Assembly (NCBI RefSeq): GCF_000720325.1
Contig: NZ_JOJM01000154.1
Coordinates: forward strand, 1-5,082
Origin: Streptomyces sp. NRRL B-1347
GTDB lineage: Bacteria; Actinomycetota; Actinomycetes; Streptomycetales; Streptomycetaceae
DNA: 5,082 bases
Direction: 5' to 3'
The notes beneath the pieces were generated by a model. The model searched no databases, was not told where the DNA came from, and saw only the letters and a list, made by a program, of their open reading frames with translations. Shown here piece by piece: positions 1 to 4,900 of this stretch; the stretch's first letter is position 1, and every line of letters begins with the position of its first letter. The translations under genes and the position numbers were made by a program.

Positions 1-3
1 TAT

Positions 4-36
4 TCGTCGGCAGCGTCAGATGTGTATAAGAGACAG
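4..36 (+). other. Illumina Nextera read-1 adapter (technical, not genomic)
   Basis: These 33 bases match the Nextera/Tn5 read-1 adapter. They end in the 19-bp mosaic end AGATGTGTATAAGAGACAG (18-36), preceded by TCGTCGGCAGCGTC (4-17). This is an untrimmed library adapter at the contig edge, so bases 1-36 should be removed. Genomic sequence probably starts at 37. Any reading frame starting here, with peptides such as MCIRDR or MYKRQ at its N-terminus, owes that extension to the adapter and should be cut back to the genuine start. Confidence 0.97.
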
Positions 37-42
37 GTCTCT

Positions 43-49
43 AGGAGAG
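43..49 (+). promoter_or_regulatory. Ribosome binding site that fixes the first gene's start
   Basis: AGGAGAG lies 9 bases before the ATG at 59. It decides between that ATG and an in-frame upstream ATG at 20, which falls inside adapter sequence and must be artefactual. Only 22 genomic bases precede the gene, so its promoter lies outside the window. Confidence 0.85.
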
Positions 50-58
50 CTTCCCGTC

Positions 59-2062
59 ATGAACAGCCGCCCCCTGACCCTGGCCATCGTCGGCGCCGGC
101 CCGAGAGGCCTGTCCGTCCTGGAGCGGACCCTCGCCGGCGCCCGCACCCTGCCCTCCCGCCCGCTGACCGTGCACGTCATCGACCCCTTCCCGCCCGGCG
201 CGGGCGCCGTGTGGCGCACCGACCAGCCCGCCCACCTGCTGATGAACACCGTCGCCTCCCAAGTGACCGTGTTCACCGACGCGTCCGTGCGCATGCAGGG
301 GCCGCTGGTGCGCGGCCCGAGCCTGCATCAGTGGGCCCGCTCCCTGGCCCGCTCCCGCACCGCCGCCGCCCTTCCGGCGTGGGTGCTCGCCCAGGCCCGC
401 ACGCTCGGCCCCGACGCCTACCCCACCCGCGCCTTCTACGGCCACTACCTGCGCTGGGCGTTCGCCCACATCGTCAGCCGGGCCCCCGCCCACACCAGCG
501 TGCGCACCCACGCCACCCGCGCCACCGCCCTGGAGGACGCCGGGCCGCACCCGCACAGCCCGCAGACCCTGCGCCTGGCCGACGGCACCGTCCTGGCCGG
601 ACTGGACGCCGTCGTCCTGGCCCAGGGCCACACCCCGGTCCGCCGCACCGCCGCCGAAGCGGACCTGGCCGGCTACGCCGCCCGCCACGGCCTGCGCTAC
701 CTGCCCCCCGCCAACCCCGCCGACCTGGACCTGTCCGCCATCGCCCCGGGCGAGACGGTGCTGCTGCGCGGCCTGGGCCTGAACTTCTTCGACCACATGG
801 CGCTGTTCACCCTCGGCCGCGGCGGCACCTTCCACCGCCGCCACGGCGAGCTGGAGTACCGGCCATCGGGCCGCGAACCGCACCTGGTGGCCGGCTCCCG
901 GCGCGGCGTGCCCTACCACGCGCGCGGCGAGAACCAGAAGGGCGCCTTCGGCCGCCACACCCCCCGCCTGCTGACCGAGCAGGCCATCGCCCGCCTGCGC
1001 CAGCAGCAGCCGCTGGACTTCGCCGCCCGGCTGTGGCCGCTGATCGCCACCGAGGTGGAGGCCGTCTACTACCGCACCCTGCTGGCCGGGCACGGCCGCG
1101 GCCGCGAGGGCCACGACCTGGCCGAGCGCTACCTGGCCGCCCCCTCCGCGCAGGCCCGCGCCTCCCTGCTGGACGCCCACCACGTGCCCGCCGACGAGCG
1201 CTGGGACTGGGAGCGGATCGCCAAGCCCTACAAGGAGACCGCGTTCAGCGGGCCCGGCGACTTCACCGCCTGGCTGCTGGCCCATCTGCGGCGCGATCTG
1301 GACCAGGCCCGCCAGGGCAACCTCGACGGGCCGGTGAAGGCCGCCCTGGACGTCCTGCGCGACCTGCGCAACGAGATCCGCCAGGTCGTCGACCACGGCG
1401 GGCTCAGCGCCGACTCCCACCGCGAGGACCTCGAACGCTGGTACACCCCGCTGAACGCCTACCTGTCCATCGGCCCGCCCGCCTCGCGCATCGAGGAGAT
1501 GGCCGCGCTGATCCGCGCCGGCGTCCTGGAGGTGGCCGGCCCGGAGCTGAGCGTGCGCCCCGCAACAGGCCCCGAGGGGCCGGTGTTCGCCGCCACGTCC
1601 GCGGCCGTGCCCGGCCCGCCGGTCACCGCCCGCACCCTCATCGAGGCCCGGCTGCCGGAGCCCGACCTGCACCGCACCACCGACCCGCTGCTGCGCCACC
1701 TGCTGGTGACCGGGCAGGCCCGGCTGCACACCCTCACCGGCCCGCGCGGCGACTACGAGACCGGCGGCCTGGCCGTCACCGCCCGCCCCTACCACCTCCT
1801 GGACGCCCGCGGGCGCGCCCACCCGCGGCGCTTCGCCTACGGCGTGCCGACCGAGGCGGTGCACTGGGCGACCGCGGCGGGCATACGCCCGGGCGTGGAC
1901 TCCGTCATCCTGGGCGACGCCGACGCCATCGCCCGCAGCCTGCTGGCCCTGCCCGCGCACAGCACACCCCCCGGCTACGGCGCCGCCCTCGCCGCGCCCG
2001 CCGCCCGGCCCGCCCGGGACAGCGCGGCGCCCGTCATGGCCGCCGCCACCGGCCGCGAGTAG
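59..2062 (+). CDS. FAD/NAD(P)-binding oxidoreductase (NAD_binding_9-like / YdhS-like)
   Basis: A 667-aa flavoprotein, probably cytosolic, as no signal peptide or membrane segment is seen. Residues 8-23 (LAIVGAGPRGLSVLER) form a β-strand plus the dinucleotide loop G12-x-G14-x-x-G17. Acidic D42 ends the second strand, where the FAD ribose is usually held. The GAGAVWRTDQPAHLLMN stretch (47-63), DAVVLAQGH (183-191) and a second Gly-rich motif RGLGLNFFD (237-245) fit a two-dinucleotide fold. RIEEMAALIRAG and the C-terminal FAYGVPTEAVHW are recalled as typical of large actinobacterial members of this family. Length is normal and the frame intact. From family knowledge these proteins resemble N-hydroxylating monooxygenases, but few have a known substrate, so I leave the reaction open. 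It precedes the MarR gene by 98 bases, on the same strand. The ATG at 59 has a good ribosome site. Confidence 0.88.
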   Translation: MNSRPLTLAIVGAGPRGLSVLERTLAGARTLPSRPLTVHVIDPFPPGAGAVWRTDQPAHLLMNTVASQVTVFTDASVRMQGPLVRGPSLHQWARSLARSRTAAALPAWVLAQARTLGPDAYPTRAFYGHYLRWAFAHIVSRAPAHTSVRTHATRATALEDAGPHPHSPQTLRLADGTVLAGLDAVVLAQGHTPVRRTAAEADLAGYAARHGLRYLPPANPADLDLSAIAPGETVLLRGLGLNFFDHMALFTLGRGGTFHRRHGELEYRPSGREPHLVAGSRRGVPYHARGENQKGAFGRHTPRLLTEQAIARLRQQQPLDFAARLWPLIATEVEAVYYRTLLAGHGRGREGHDLAERYLAAPSAQARASLLDAHHVPADERWDWERIAKPYKETAFSGPGDFTAWLLAHLRRDLDQARQGNLDGPVKAALDVLRDLRNEIRQVVDHGGLSADSHREDLERWYTPLNAYLSIGPPASRIEEMAALIRAGVLEVAGPELSVRPATGPEGPVFAATSAAVPGPPVTARTLIEARLPEPDLHRTTDPLLRHLLVTGQARLHTLTGPRGDYETGGLAVTARPYHLLDARGRAHPRRFAYGVPTEAVHWATAAGIRPGVDSVILGDADAIARSLLALPAHSTPPGYGAALAAPAARPARDSAAPVMAAATGRE

Positions 2063-2066
2063 CCGC

Positions 2067-2096
2067 GTGCCAGGCCCCGCCCCCGTTGTCTACACT
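2067..2096 (+). promoter_or_regulatory. Candidate promoter of the MarR gene
   Basis: A possible -10 box TACACT (2091-2096, fitting TAnnnT) follows a possible -35 box GTGCCA (2067-2072, four of six bases as in TTGACA) with an 18-base spacer. Transcription would begin near 2102-2104, giving a leader of about 58 bases. The call rests on weak consensus matches alone. It does place the start at the left arm of the inverted repeat that follows, which would suit autoregulation. Confidence 0.4.
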
Positions 2097-2101
2097 GCGC
2101 T

Positions 2102-2140
2102 GCCGCTTCGTGACGCGCGAACGTGGCCCCGCGAAGCGGC
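2102..2140 (+). promoter_or_regulatory. 9-bp inverted repeat before marR (operator or leader hairpin)
   Basis: GCCGCTTCG (2102-2110) and CGAAGCGGC (2132-2140) are perfect reverse complements 21 bases apart. Two further inner pairs (T·G, G-C) can form. A shorter nested repeat TTCG-N7-CGAA (2107-2121) lies inside. It sits at the predicted transcription start and ends 6 bases before the ribosome site. It could be an operator for the MarR protein, a leader hairpin, or a weak terminator of the upstream oxidoreductase gene. No U-run follows it, which argues against the last option. Confidence 0.5.
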
Positions 2141-2160
2141 CGGCACAGGAAGAGGTACTG

Positions 2161-2748
2161 ATGGCCCAGACACCCACGGCACGCTGCACCCCGGCGCACC
2201 TCGCCGCCCAGGCCACCCGCCTGGCCGCCGCCATGGACGCCGTCACCGACACCGAAGCCGCCCAGCGGGGCCTGACCCGCGCCGACTTCGAGGTCCTGGC
2301 CGCCCTGCGCGGCGCGGGCGCCGAACGCGGCTACCGGCTGCGGCCCGGTGAACTCGCCGAGCGCTGCCACCTGTCCTCCGGCGGCACCAGCAACATCATC
2401 CGCAGGATGGCCGAGTCCGGCTACGTGGTCCGCGAGGCCGACCTGCACGACGGGCGGGGCTCCTGGGCGCAGCTGACCGAGGAGGGACGCCGTGTGGTGG
2501 ACGCGGTGCGCCGGGCCGCGGACGCCGTCTACGACCAGCTGCTGCGGCCGCTGCCCTCCGGCGCGGTGGACGCGCTGTCGGGGCTGATCTCCCTGGTCGC
2601 CGCCGCCCTCGAACAGGCCCCTGCCGCCGGGAGTTCCGCAGCGGGGCCAGGCAGCACGGCAGGCGCGGCGGGGGCGGCGGGGGCGGCGGGGGTGCCGGCG
2701 CGGGCCCGGCGGATCGTGCGCGCCCCGCGGCCCGCGCCCAAACGCTGA
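2161..2748 (+). CDS. MarR-family transcriptional regulator
   Basis: A 195-aa winged helix-turn-helix DNA-binding protein, expected to act as a dimer that releases DNA on binding a ligand or on oxidation. GLTRADFEVLAALRGAG (37-53) is the usual helix before the HTH. LRPGELAERCHLSSGGTSNIIRRMAESGYVVRE (60-92) forms the HTH and recognition helix, and DLHDGRGSWAQLTEEGRR (94-111) is the wing. Family members usually have DRR in the wing, and here it reads DGRGS. About 45 C-terminal residues beyond the usual dimerisation helices are low-complexity Ala/Gly and then basic (ARARRIVRAPRPAPKR), making it longer than the common 140-160 aa. Cysteines occur at 9 and 69, but neither is clearly placed like the redox cysteine of OhrR. 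The ribosome site AGGAAGAGG (2147-2155) lies 5 bases before the ATG. Targets are probably its own promoter and a neighbouring redox gene, by inference from context. Confidence 0.9.
   Translation: MAQTPTARCTPAHLAAQATRLAAAMDAVTDTEAAQRGLTRADFEVLAALRGAGAERGYRLRPGELAERCHLSSGGTSNIIRRMAESGYVVREADLHDGRGSWAQLTEEGRRVVDAVRRAADAVYDQLLRPLPSGAVDALSGLISLVAAALEQAPAAGSSAAGPGSTAGAAGAAGAAGVPARARRIVRAPRPAPKR
2665..2691 (+). repeat. Three tandem 9-bp units (GCGGCGGGG) in the marR tail
   Basis: Three exact copies of GCGGCGGGG occur head to tail. Nine is a multiple of three, so copy changes keep the frame. In the protein they give a GAAGAAGAAG stretch in the C-terminal extension, outside the DNA-binding domain. 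This looks like a slippage-prone, disordered linker rather than a functional motif. Confidence 0.85.
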
Positions 2749-2750
2749 AA

Positions 2751-2811
2751 CCCCCCTCTCCCGGCCGCCACGGGGGGGCGGGCGGCCTTCACGGAAGGGC
2801 GAAGAGGGGGG
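2751..2811 (+). terminator. Compound stem-loop after marR, likely terminator
   Basis: An outer stem pairs CCCCCCTCT (2751-2759) with AGAGGGGGG (2803-2811), all nine bases. It encloses an inner hairpin, GGCCGCC (2763-2769) with GGCGGCC (2781-2787), with an 11-base loop. It begins 2 bases after the marR stop codon. There is no U-run, which is common for actinomycete terminators. The two C- and G-rich arms make it plausible in both directions, so it should isolate marR from the operon downstream. Confidence 0.6.
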
Positions 2812-2853
2812 AAACCCAAAGGGGGGCAGCGGCACGGATCCGCCAGAGGGAGC

Positions 2854-2918
2854 GGGGGAAGGAAGCCGGGCGCGTGAGCGGCGGGGCGTACCGGTGTGGT
2901 GCCCGGCTTCCTGTCTCC
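2854..2918. repeat. Long inverted repeat with a 12-bp perfect core
   Basis: AGGAAGCCGGGC (2860-2871) pairs perfectly with GCCCGGCTTCCT (2901-2912). After one mismatch the stem continues outward through 2854-2858 with 2914-2918 (three G-C and two G·U pairs). Two more pairs (G·U, C-G) add on the inside, and the loop is about 25 bases. It sits alone between marR and the next operon, about 240 bases before the next start codon. It may be a second terminator, part of a long structured leader, or a small RNA. The sequence alone does not decide. Confidence 0.6.
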
Positions 2919-2981
2919 CATGGTGACGCGGGCCGGCGGCCGGCCACAAAGGCCCAGGCGCTACTTCGGCAACATGCCCCG

Positions 2982-3000
2982 CCCCGCCTTGGCGGCGGGG
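2982..3000. repeat. Short GC-rich hairpin
   Basis: CCCCGCC (2982-2988) pairs with GGCGGGG (2994-3000) around a five-base loop. C-runs before it (2977-2980) and G-runs after it (3003-3008) could lengthen the stem with bulges. It ends 8 bases before the 12-bp palindrome. In DNA this GC-rich such a structure can arise by chance, so its function is uncertain. Confidence 0.4.
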
Positions 3001-3008
3001 ACGGGGGG

Positions 3009-3020
3009 ACTTGGCCAAGT
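3009..3020. promoter_or_regulatory. Perfect 12-bp palindrome, candidate operator
   Basis: ACTTGGCCAAGT is identical to its reverse complement over all 12 bases and, unusually for this region, includes six A/T bases. It lies 134 bases before the start codon of the 181-aa gene and is flanked by G-runs. MarR-type dimers bind short palindromes, often with TTG...CAA half-sites, so the neighbouring regulator is a natural candidate. It may overlap a weak -35 element (TTGGCC 3011-3016). Binding by that regulator is inference. Confidence 0.5.
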
Positions 3021-3092
3021 GGGCGCCGGGCGGGCTACGGCGGGACAGGCCGGCGCAGTGCGGGGGTTGGCAGCGGTGATGCGCGGCCATGT

Positions 3093-3107
3093 GGCACCAC
3101 AGGTGCC
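3093..3107. promoter_or_regulatory. 15-bp inverted repeat near the operon start
   Basis: GGCACC (3093-3098) and GGTGCC (3102-3107) are perfect inverted copies around ACA. An overlapping repeat TGTGG-CA-CCACA spans 3090-3101. The element ends 47 bases before the ATG at 3155, so it could be an operator near the transcription start or a small leader hairpin. It differs in sequence from the ACTTGGCCAAGT palindrome, so the two need not serve the same protein. Confidence 0.35.
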
Positions 3108-3154
3108 CCGGGCCGCGCCCCTGGCACGCCCGAGCACCGCCTAGGAGGCACCCG

Positions 3155-3700
3155 ATGAACACCAGCGTGACGCGCCCCACCGCCCCGATCGGGGCGCTGC
3201 TGCGGCACTTCGCCGATCTGCGCGACGGCACCCACGGCGACGGCGCCGTCTCACGCGAGGCCAAGGAGGAACTGTTCCACCAGGCCGTCGCCCTGCTGGA
3301 CCCCTACGCCCGCCAGGTCCTGGCAGAGGTCAACACCCACCTGCTCAACGCGGCGGGCCAGGTCCGCGCCAGCGGGGCGATCCGGGCCGGGGACGGCGGC
3401 CTGGCGGCCACCTGGGCGCTGACCTGGCCCCAGCAGCGCACCGAGGGCATCGACCCGATCAGCCTGGTGGCGCACTACGGCCGCGGATTCCACCACCCGC
3501 ACCTGCGCGGCGCCACCGTCGCCGAGTGGCCGCTGAACGTCTTCACCGACGAGCAGGCCGCCGCCGAGGTGCCCACCCTGCGCGCGATCGCCACCGCCGA
3601 CCTGCACAACCTGGTCTTCCAGCGCGACTTCCGCATCGTGCCCGCCATCACCGACCCGCACGGCGCCCCCGCGGCCGCCGCCGCACCCAAGGAGGCCTGA
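3155..3700 (+). CDS. Hypothetical protein coupled to an LLM oxidoreductase
   Basis: A 181-aa protein I do not recognise. The N-terminal 65 residues look helical and charged (ALLRHFADLRDG, AKEELFHQAVALLDPYARQVLAEVN). The middle holds WALTWPQQR (87-95) and a His-rich motif HYGRGFHHPHLRG (107-119) with H107, H113, H114 and H116, followed by EWPLNVF (124-130). The C-terminal part has DLHNLVFQRDFRIVP before an Ala-rich tail. The clustered histidines could bind metal or a cofactor, but that is a guess. No signal peptide, membrane segment or cysteine is seen. The ribosome site AGGAGG (3143-3148) is 6 bases from the ATG, and codon use matches its neighbours. The stop codon shares a base with the next start, so it is probably made with the LLM enzyme and works with it. 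Confidence 0.85.
   Translation: MNTSVTRPTAPIGALLRHFADLRDGTHGDGAVSREAKEELFHQAVALLDPYARQVLAEVNTHLLNAAGQVRASGAIRAGDGGLAATWALTWPQQRTEGIDPISLVAHYGRGFHHPHLRGATVAEWPLNVFTDEQAAAEVPTLRAIATADLHNLVFQRDFRIVPAITDPHGAPAAAAAPKEA
3689..3695 (+). promoter_or_regulatory. Ribosome binding site inside the upstream gene's end
   Basis: AAGGAGG lies within the last codons of the 181-aa gene (its Lys-Glu-Ala end) and 4 bases before the ATG at 3700. It fixes the LLM start and, with the TGATG stop/start overlap, indicates translational coupling. Confidence 0.85.
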
Positions 3701-4677
3701 TGGAGCAGGCACCGCTGCGCCTTTCGGTCCTGGACCAGTCCCCCGTCGGCGAGGACCAGTCGGCCGCCGAGGCGCTGCGCGCCTCCGCCGACCTCGCCCG
3801 GGCCGTGGACACCCTGGGCTACACCCGCTACTGGGTGGCCGAACACCACAACTCCCCCGGATTCGCCGGCACCGCCCCCGAGATCCTGGCAGGACAGCTC
3901 CTGGCCACCACCCGCCACCTGCGCATCGGCACCGGCGGCGTGCTGCTGCCCCGCTACCGGGCGGCGAAGGTGGCCGAGGTCTTCAACGTGCTGGCCGCGC
4001 TGCACCCGGGCCGCGTCGACCTCGGGGTGGGGCGCGCCGGCGGCCCCGCCGACCGCTTCCCCGCCCAGGTGGAGGAGGTGCGCCTGCACCTGGGCCTGAT
4101 CCCGGGCCGGCGCCCCGACCCCGACCAGAGCGCGCCCGTGCCGCCGCGGCTGTGGCTGCTGGGCGCGGGCACCAACTCCGCCCGCCACGCCGGGCAGCTG
4201 GGCGCCTCCTTCGCCTACGCCTACTTCCTGACCCACAAGCCGGGCCGGGCCGTCCTTGACGCCTACCGCGCCGCTCTCGGCGCCGCCGGGCACAGCCCGC
4301 AGCGCGGCGTGGTGGCCGTGCGCGTGGTGTGCGCGGACACCGAGGCCAAGGCGGAGGAGCTCGCGCGGAGCGTGCTGCTGTGGCGCAGCCGCAAGGACCT
4401 GGGCCAGGACCTGCCGCTGCCCCTGGCCGGCAGCGTGCGCGGGCACCGGTGGAGCGAGCTGGAGGCGGAGCGCGCCGGCGCGCTGCGCCGCACCCTGGTG
4501 GCCGGCACCCCCGAGCAGGTGCACGCCCGGCTGACCGCCCTGGCCGCCGACCACGCCACCGGTGAGATCCTGGTGAACACCCTGACCGCCGACCCCGCCG
4601 ACCGGGTGCGCTCCTACCAGCTGCTCGCCGAGGTCTTCCAGCTGCCGGCGCCCAGGCCCGACGCCGTGCCGGTGTAG
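3700..4677 (+). CDS. LLM class flavin-dependent oxidoreductase (MsnO8-like, luciferase group 1)
   Basis: A 325-aa luciferase-like TIM-barrel enzyme that would use reduced flavin (FMN or F420) to oxidise an unknown small molecule in the cytosol. Family marks are LSVLDQSPV (8-16), YWVAEHHN (44-51), GTAPEILAG (57-65), IGTGGVLLPRY (76-86), KVAEVFNVLAALHPGRVDLGVGRAGG (90-115) and PRLWLLGAGTNSARHAGQLG (149-168). These fit the group-1 luciferase-family oxidoreductases. The stretch from 112 to 150 appears shorter than I recall for relatives, where a GRAPGTD-type segment is followed by a longer insertion before the FPxQ motif. The frame is otherwise intact and the C-terminal half (GTPEQVHARL, EILVNTLTADPADRVRSYQLLAEVF) looks complete. 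Members often act in natural-product tailoring or detoxification. No flavin reductase of the usual small type is nearby, so reduced flavin would come from elsewhere. Confidence 0.9.
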   Translation: MEQAPLRLSVLDQSPVGEDQSAAEALRASADLARAVDTLGYTRYWVAEHHNSPGFAGTAPEILAGQLLATTRHLRIGTGGVLLPRYRAAKVAEVFNVLAALHPGRVDLGVGRAGGPADRFPAQVEEVRLHLGLIPGRRPDPDQSAPVPPRLWLLGAGTNSARHAGQLGASFAYAYFLTHKPGRAVLDAYRAALGAAGHSPQRGVVAVRVVCADTEAKAEELARSVLLWRSRKDLGQDLPLPLAGSVRGHRWSELEAERAGALRRTLVAGTPEQVHARLTALAADHATGEILVNTLTADPADRVRSYQLLAEVFQLPAPRPDAVPV

Positions 4678-4697
4678 CAGCCGCGCGCCCGCCAGGC

Positions 4698-4741
4698 ACG
4701 CAGAGGCGGGAGAGCCCGACCGGCCTCTCCCGCCTCTGCGT
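4698..4741 (+). terminator. Strong stem-loop terminator after the LLM gene
   Basis: A perfect 17-bp stem (4698-4714 with 4725-4741, key arm CGCAGAGGCGGGAGAG) has a 10-base loop. It begins 20 bases after the stop codon. The tail TTGTCCCTCC is pyrimidine-rich but not a true U-run. The length and perfection of the stem make this the best terminator in the window. Confidence 0.85.
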
Positions 4742-4772
4742 TGTCCCTCCCTGCCGGATGCGCGCAAGGAAG

Positions 4773-4802
4773 CGGGGCGGCCGTTGGTCTACGGCCGCCC
4801 CG
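4773..4802. terminator. Second hairpin, possibly serving a convergent gene
   Basis: A perfect 12-bp stem pairs 4773-4784 with 4791-4802 (core GGGGCGGCCGT / ACGGCCGCCCC) around the loop TGGTCT. Read on the - strand it is followed by GCTTCCTTGC, somewhat more terminator-like than the G-run that follows on the + strand. It may back up the first terminator or end a gene entering from the right, beyond the contig. Confidence 0.55.
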
Positions 4803-4900
4803 GGGGGGGTCTGGGTCCTCCTGTCTGCGGTTGTGGTCCGTCCTGCGGTGGTGCCGTCTGGTCCGGCGTGCGGCTATCGCGTGCTCCTCTCGCCGGGGGT
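4802..4900 (+). repeat. 99-bp direct repeat, copy 1
   Basis: It is identical over all 99 bases to 4984-5082, a period of 182 bases. The left boundary is a G-run, eight G here and nine in copy 2, preceded by C against G. It contains 26 T but only one A. Confidence 0.97.

Larger units (their letters stand above)
2749..3154. other. Gene-free, hairpin-rich region between marR and the LLM operon
   Basis: I see no convincing gene in these 406 bases. The open frames here have about 70% G/C at third positions against well over 90% in the flanking genes. The stretch instead holds inverted repeats, listed separately: a terminator-like structure, a long hairpin, a short GC hairpin, a palindrome and a 15-bp inverted repeat. 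A short palindrome GGCCGGC-G-GCCGGCC (2931-2945) is also present but is little more than GC-rich sequence. The promoter of the downstream operon should be here. The best guesses (TTGGCC 3011-3016 with TACGGC 3036-3041, or TTGGCA 3067-3072) are weak. Confidence 0.75.

Noticed and set aside
41..1960. A long - strand frame opposite the oxidoreductase gene, and similar frames opposite the other genes.
   Set aside because: These are Gly/Ala/Gln/Val-rich mirror frames typical of GC-rich coding DNA. The + strand proteins have clear family motifs and the mirrors have none.
22..2160. A long + strand frame running through the first gene and on into the marR frame, suggesting a 908-aa fusion.
   Set aside because: It begins in adapter sequence, and its upstream part is an Arg/Pro-rich shadow of the oxidoreductase gene. 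The true marR start is the ATG at 2161 with its own ribosome site.
2931..2945. Palindrome GGCCGGC-G-GCCGGCC as a possible operator.
   Set aside because: It is composed only of G and C, where such symmetry is frequent by chance. Nothing else supports a function.
2896..3144. An 82-codon + strand frame in the same gap.
   Set aside because: It has no ribosome site, overlaps hairpins and encodes a low-complexity peptide, so it is probably chance in GC-rich DNA.
2874..3158. A 94-codon + strand frame starting at GTG, with an AAGGAAG sequence 8 bases before it and a stop overlapping the next ATG (ATGA).
   Set aside because: The spacing and overlap look gene-like, but only about 70% of its third positions are G or C, far below the flanking genes. 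The protein is Gly/Arg-rich with no recognisable motif, and its supposed ribosome site is one arm of the long inverted repeat.
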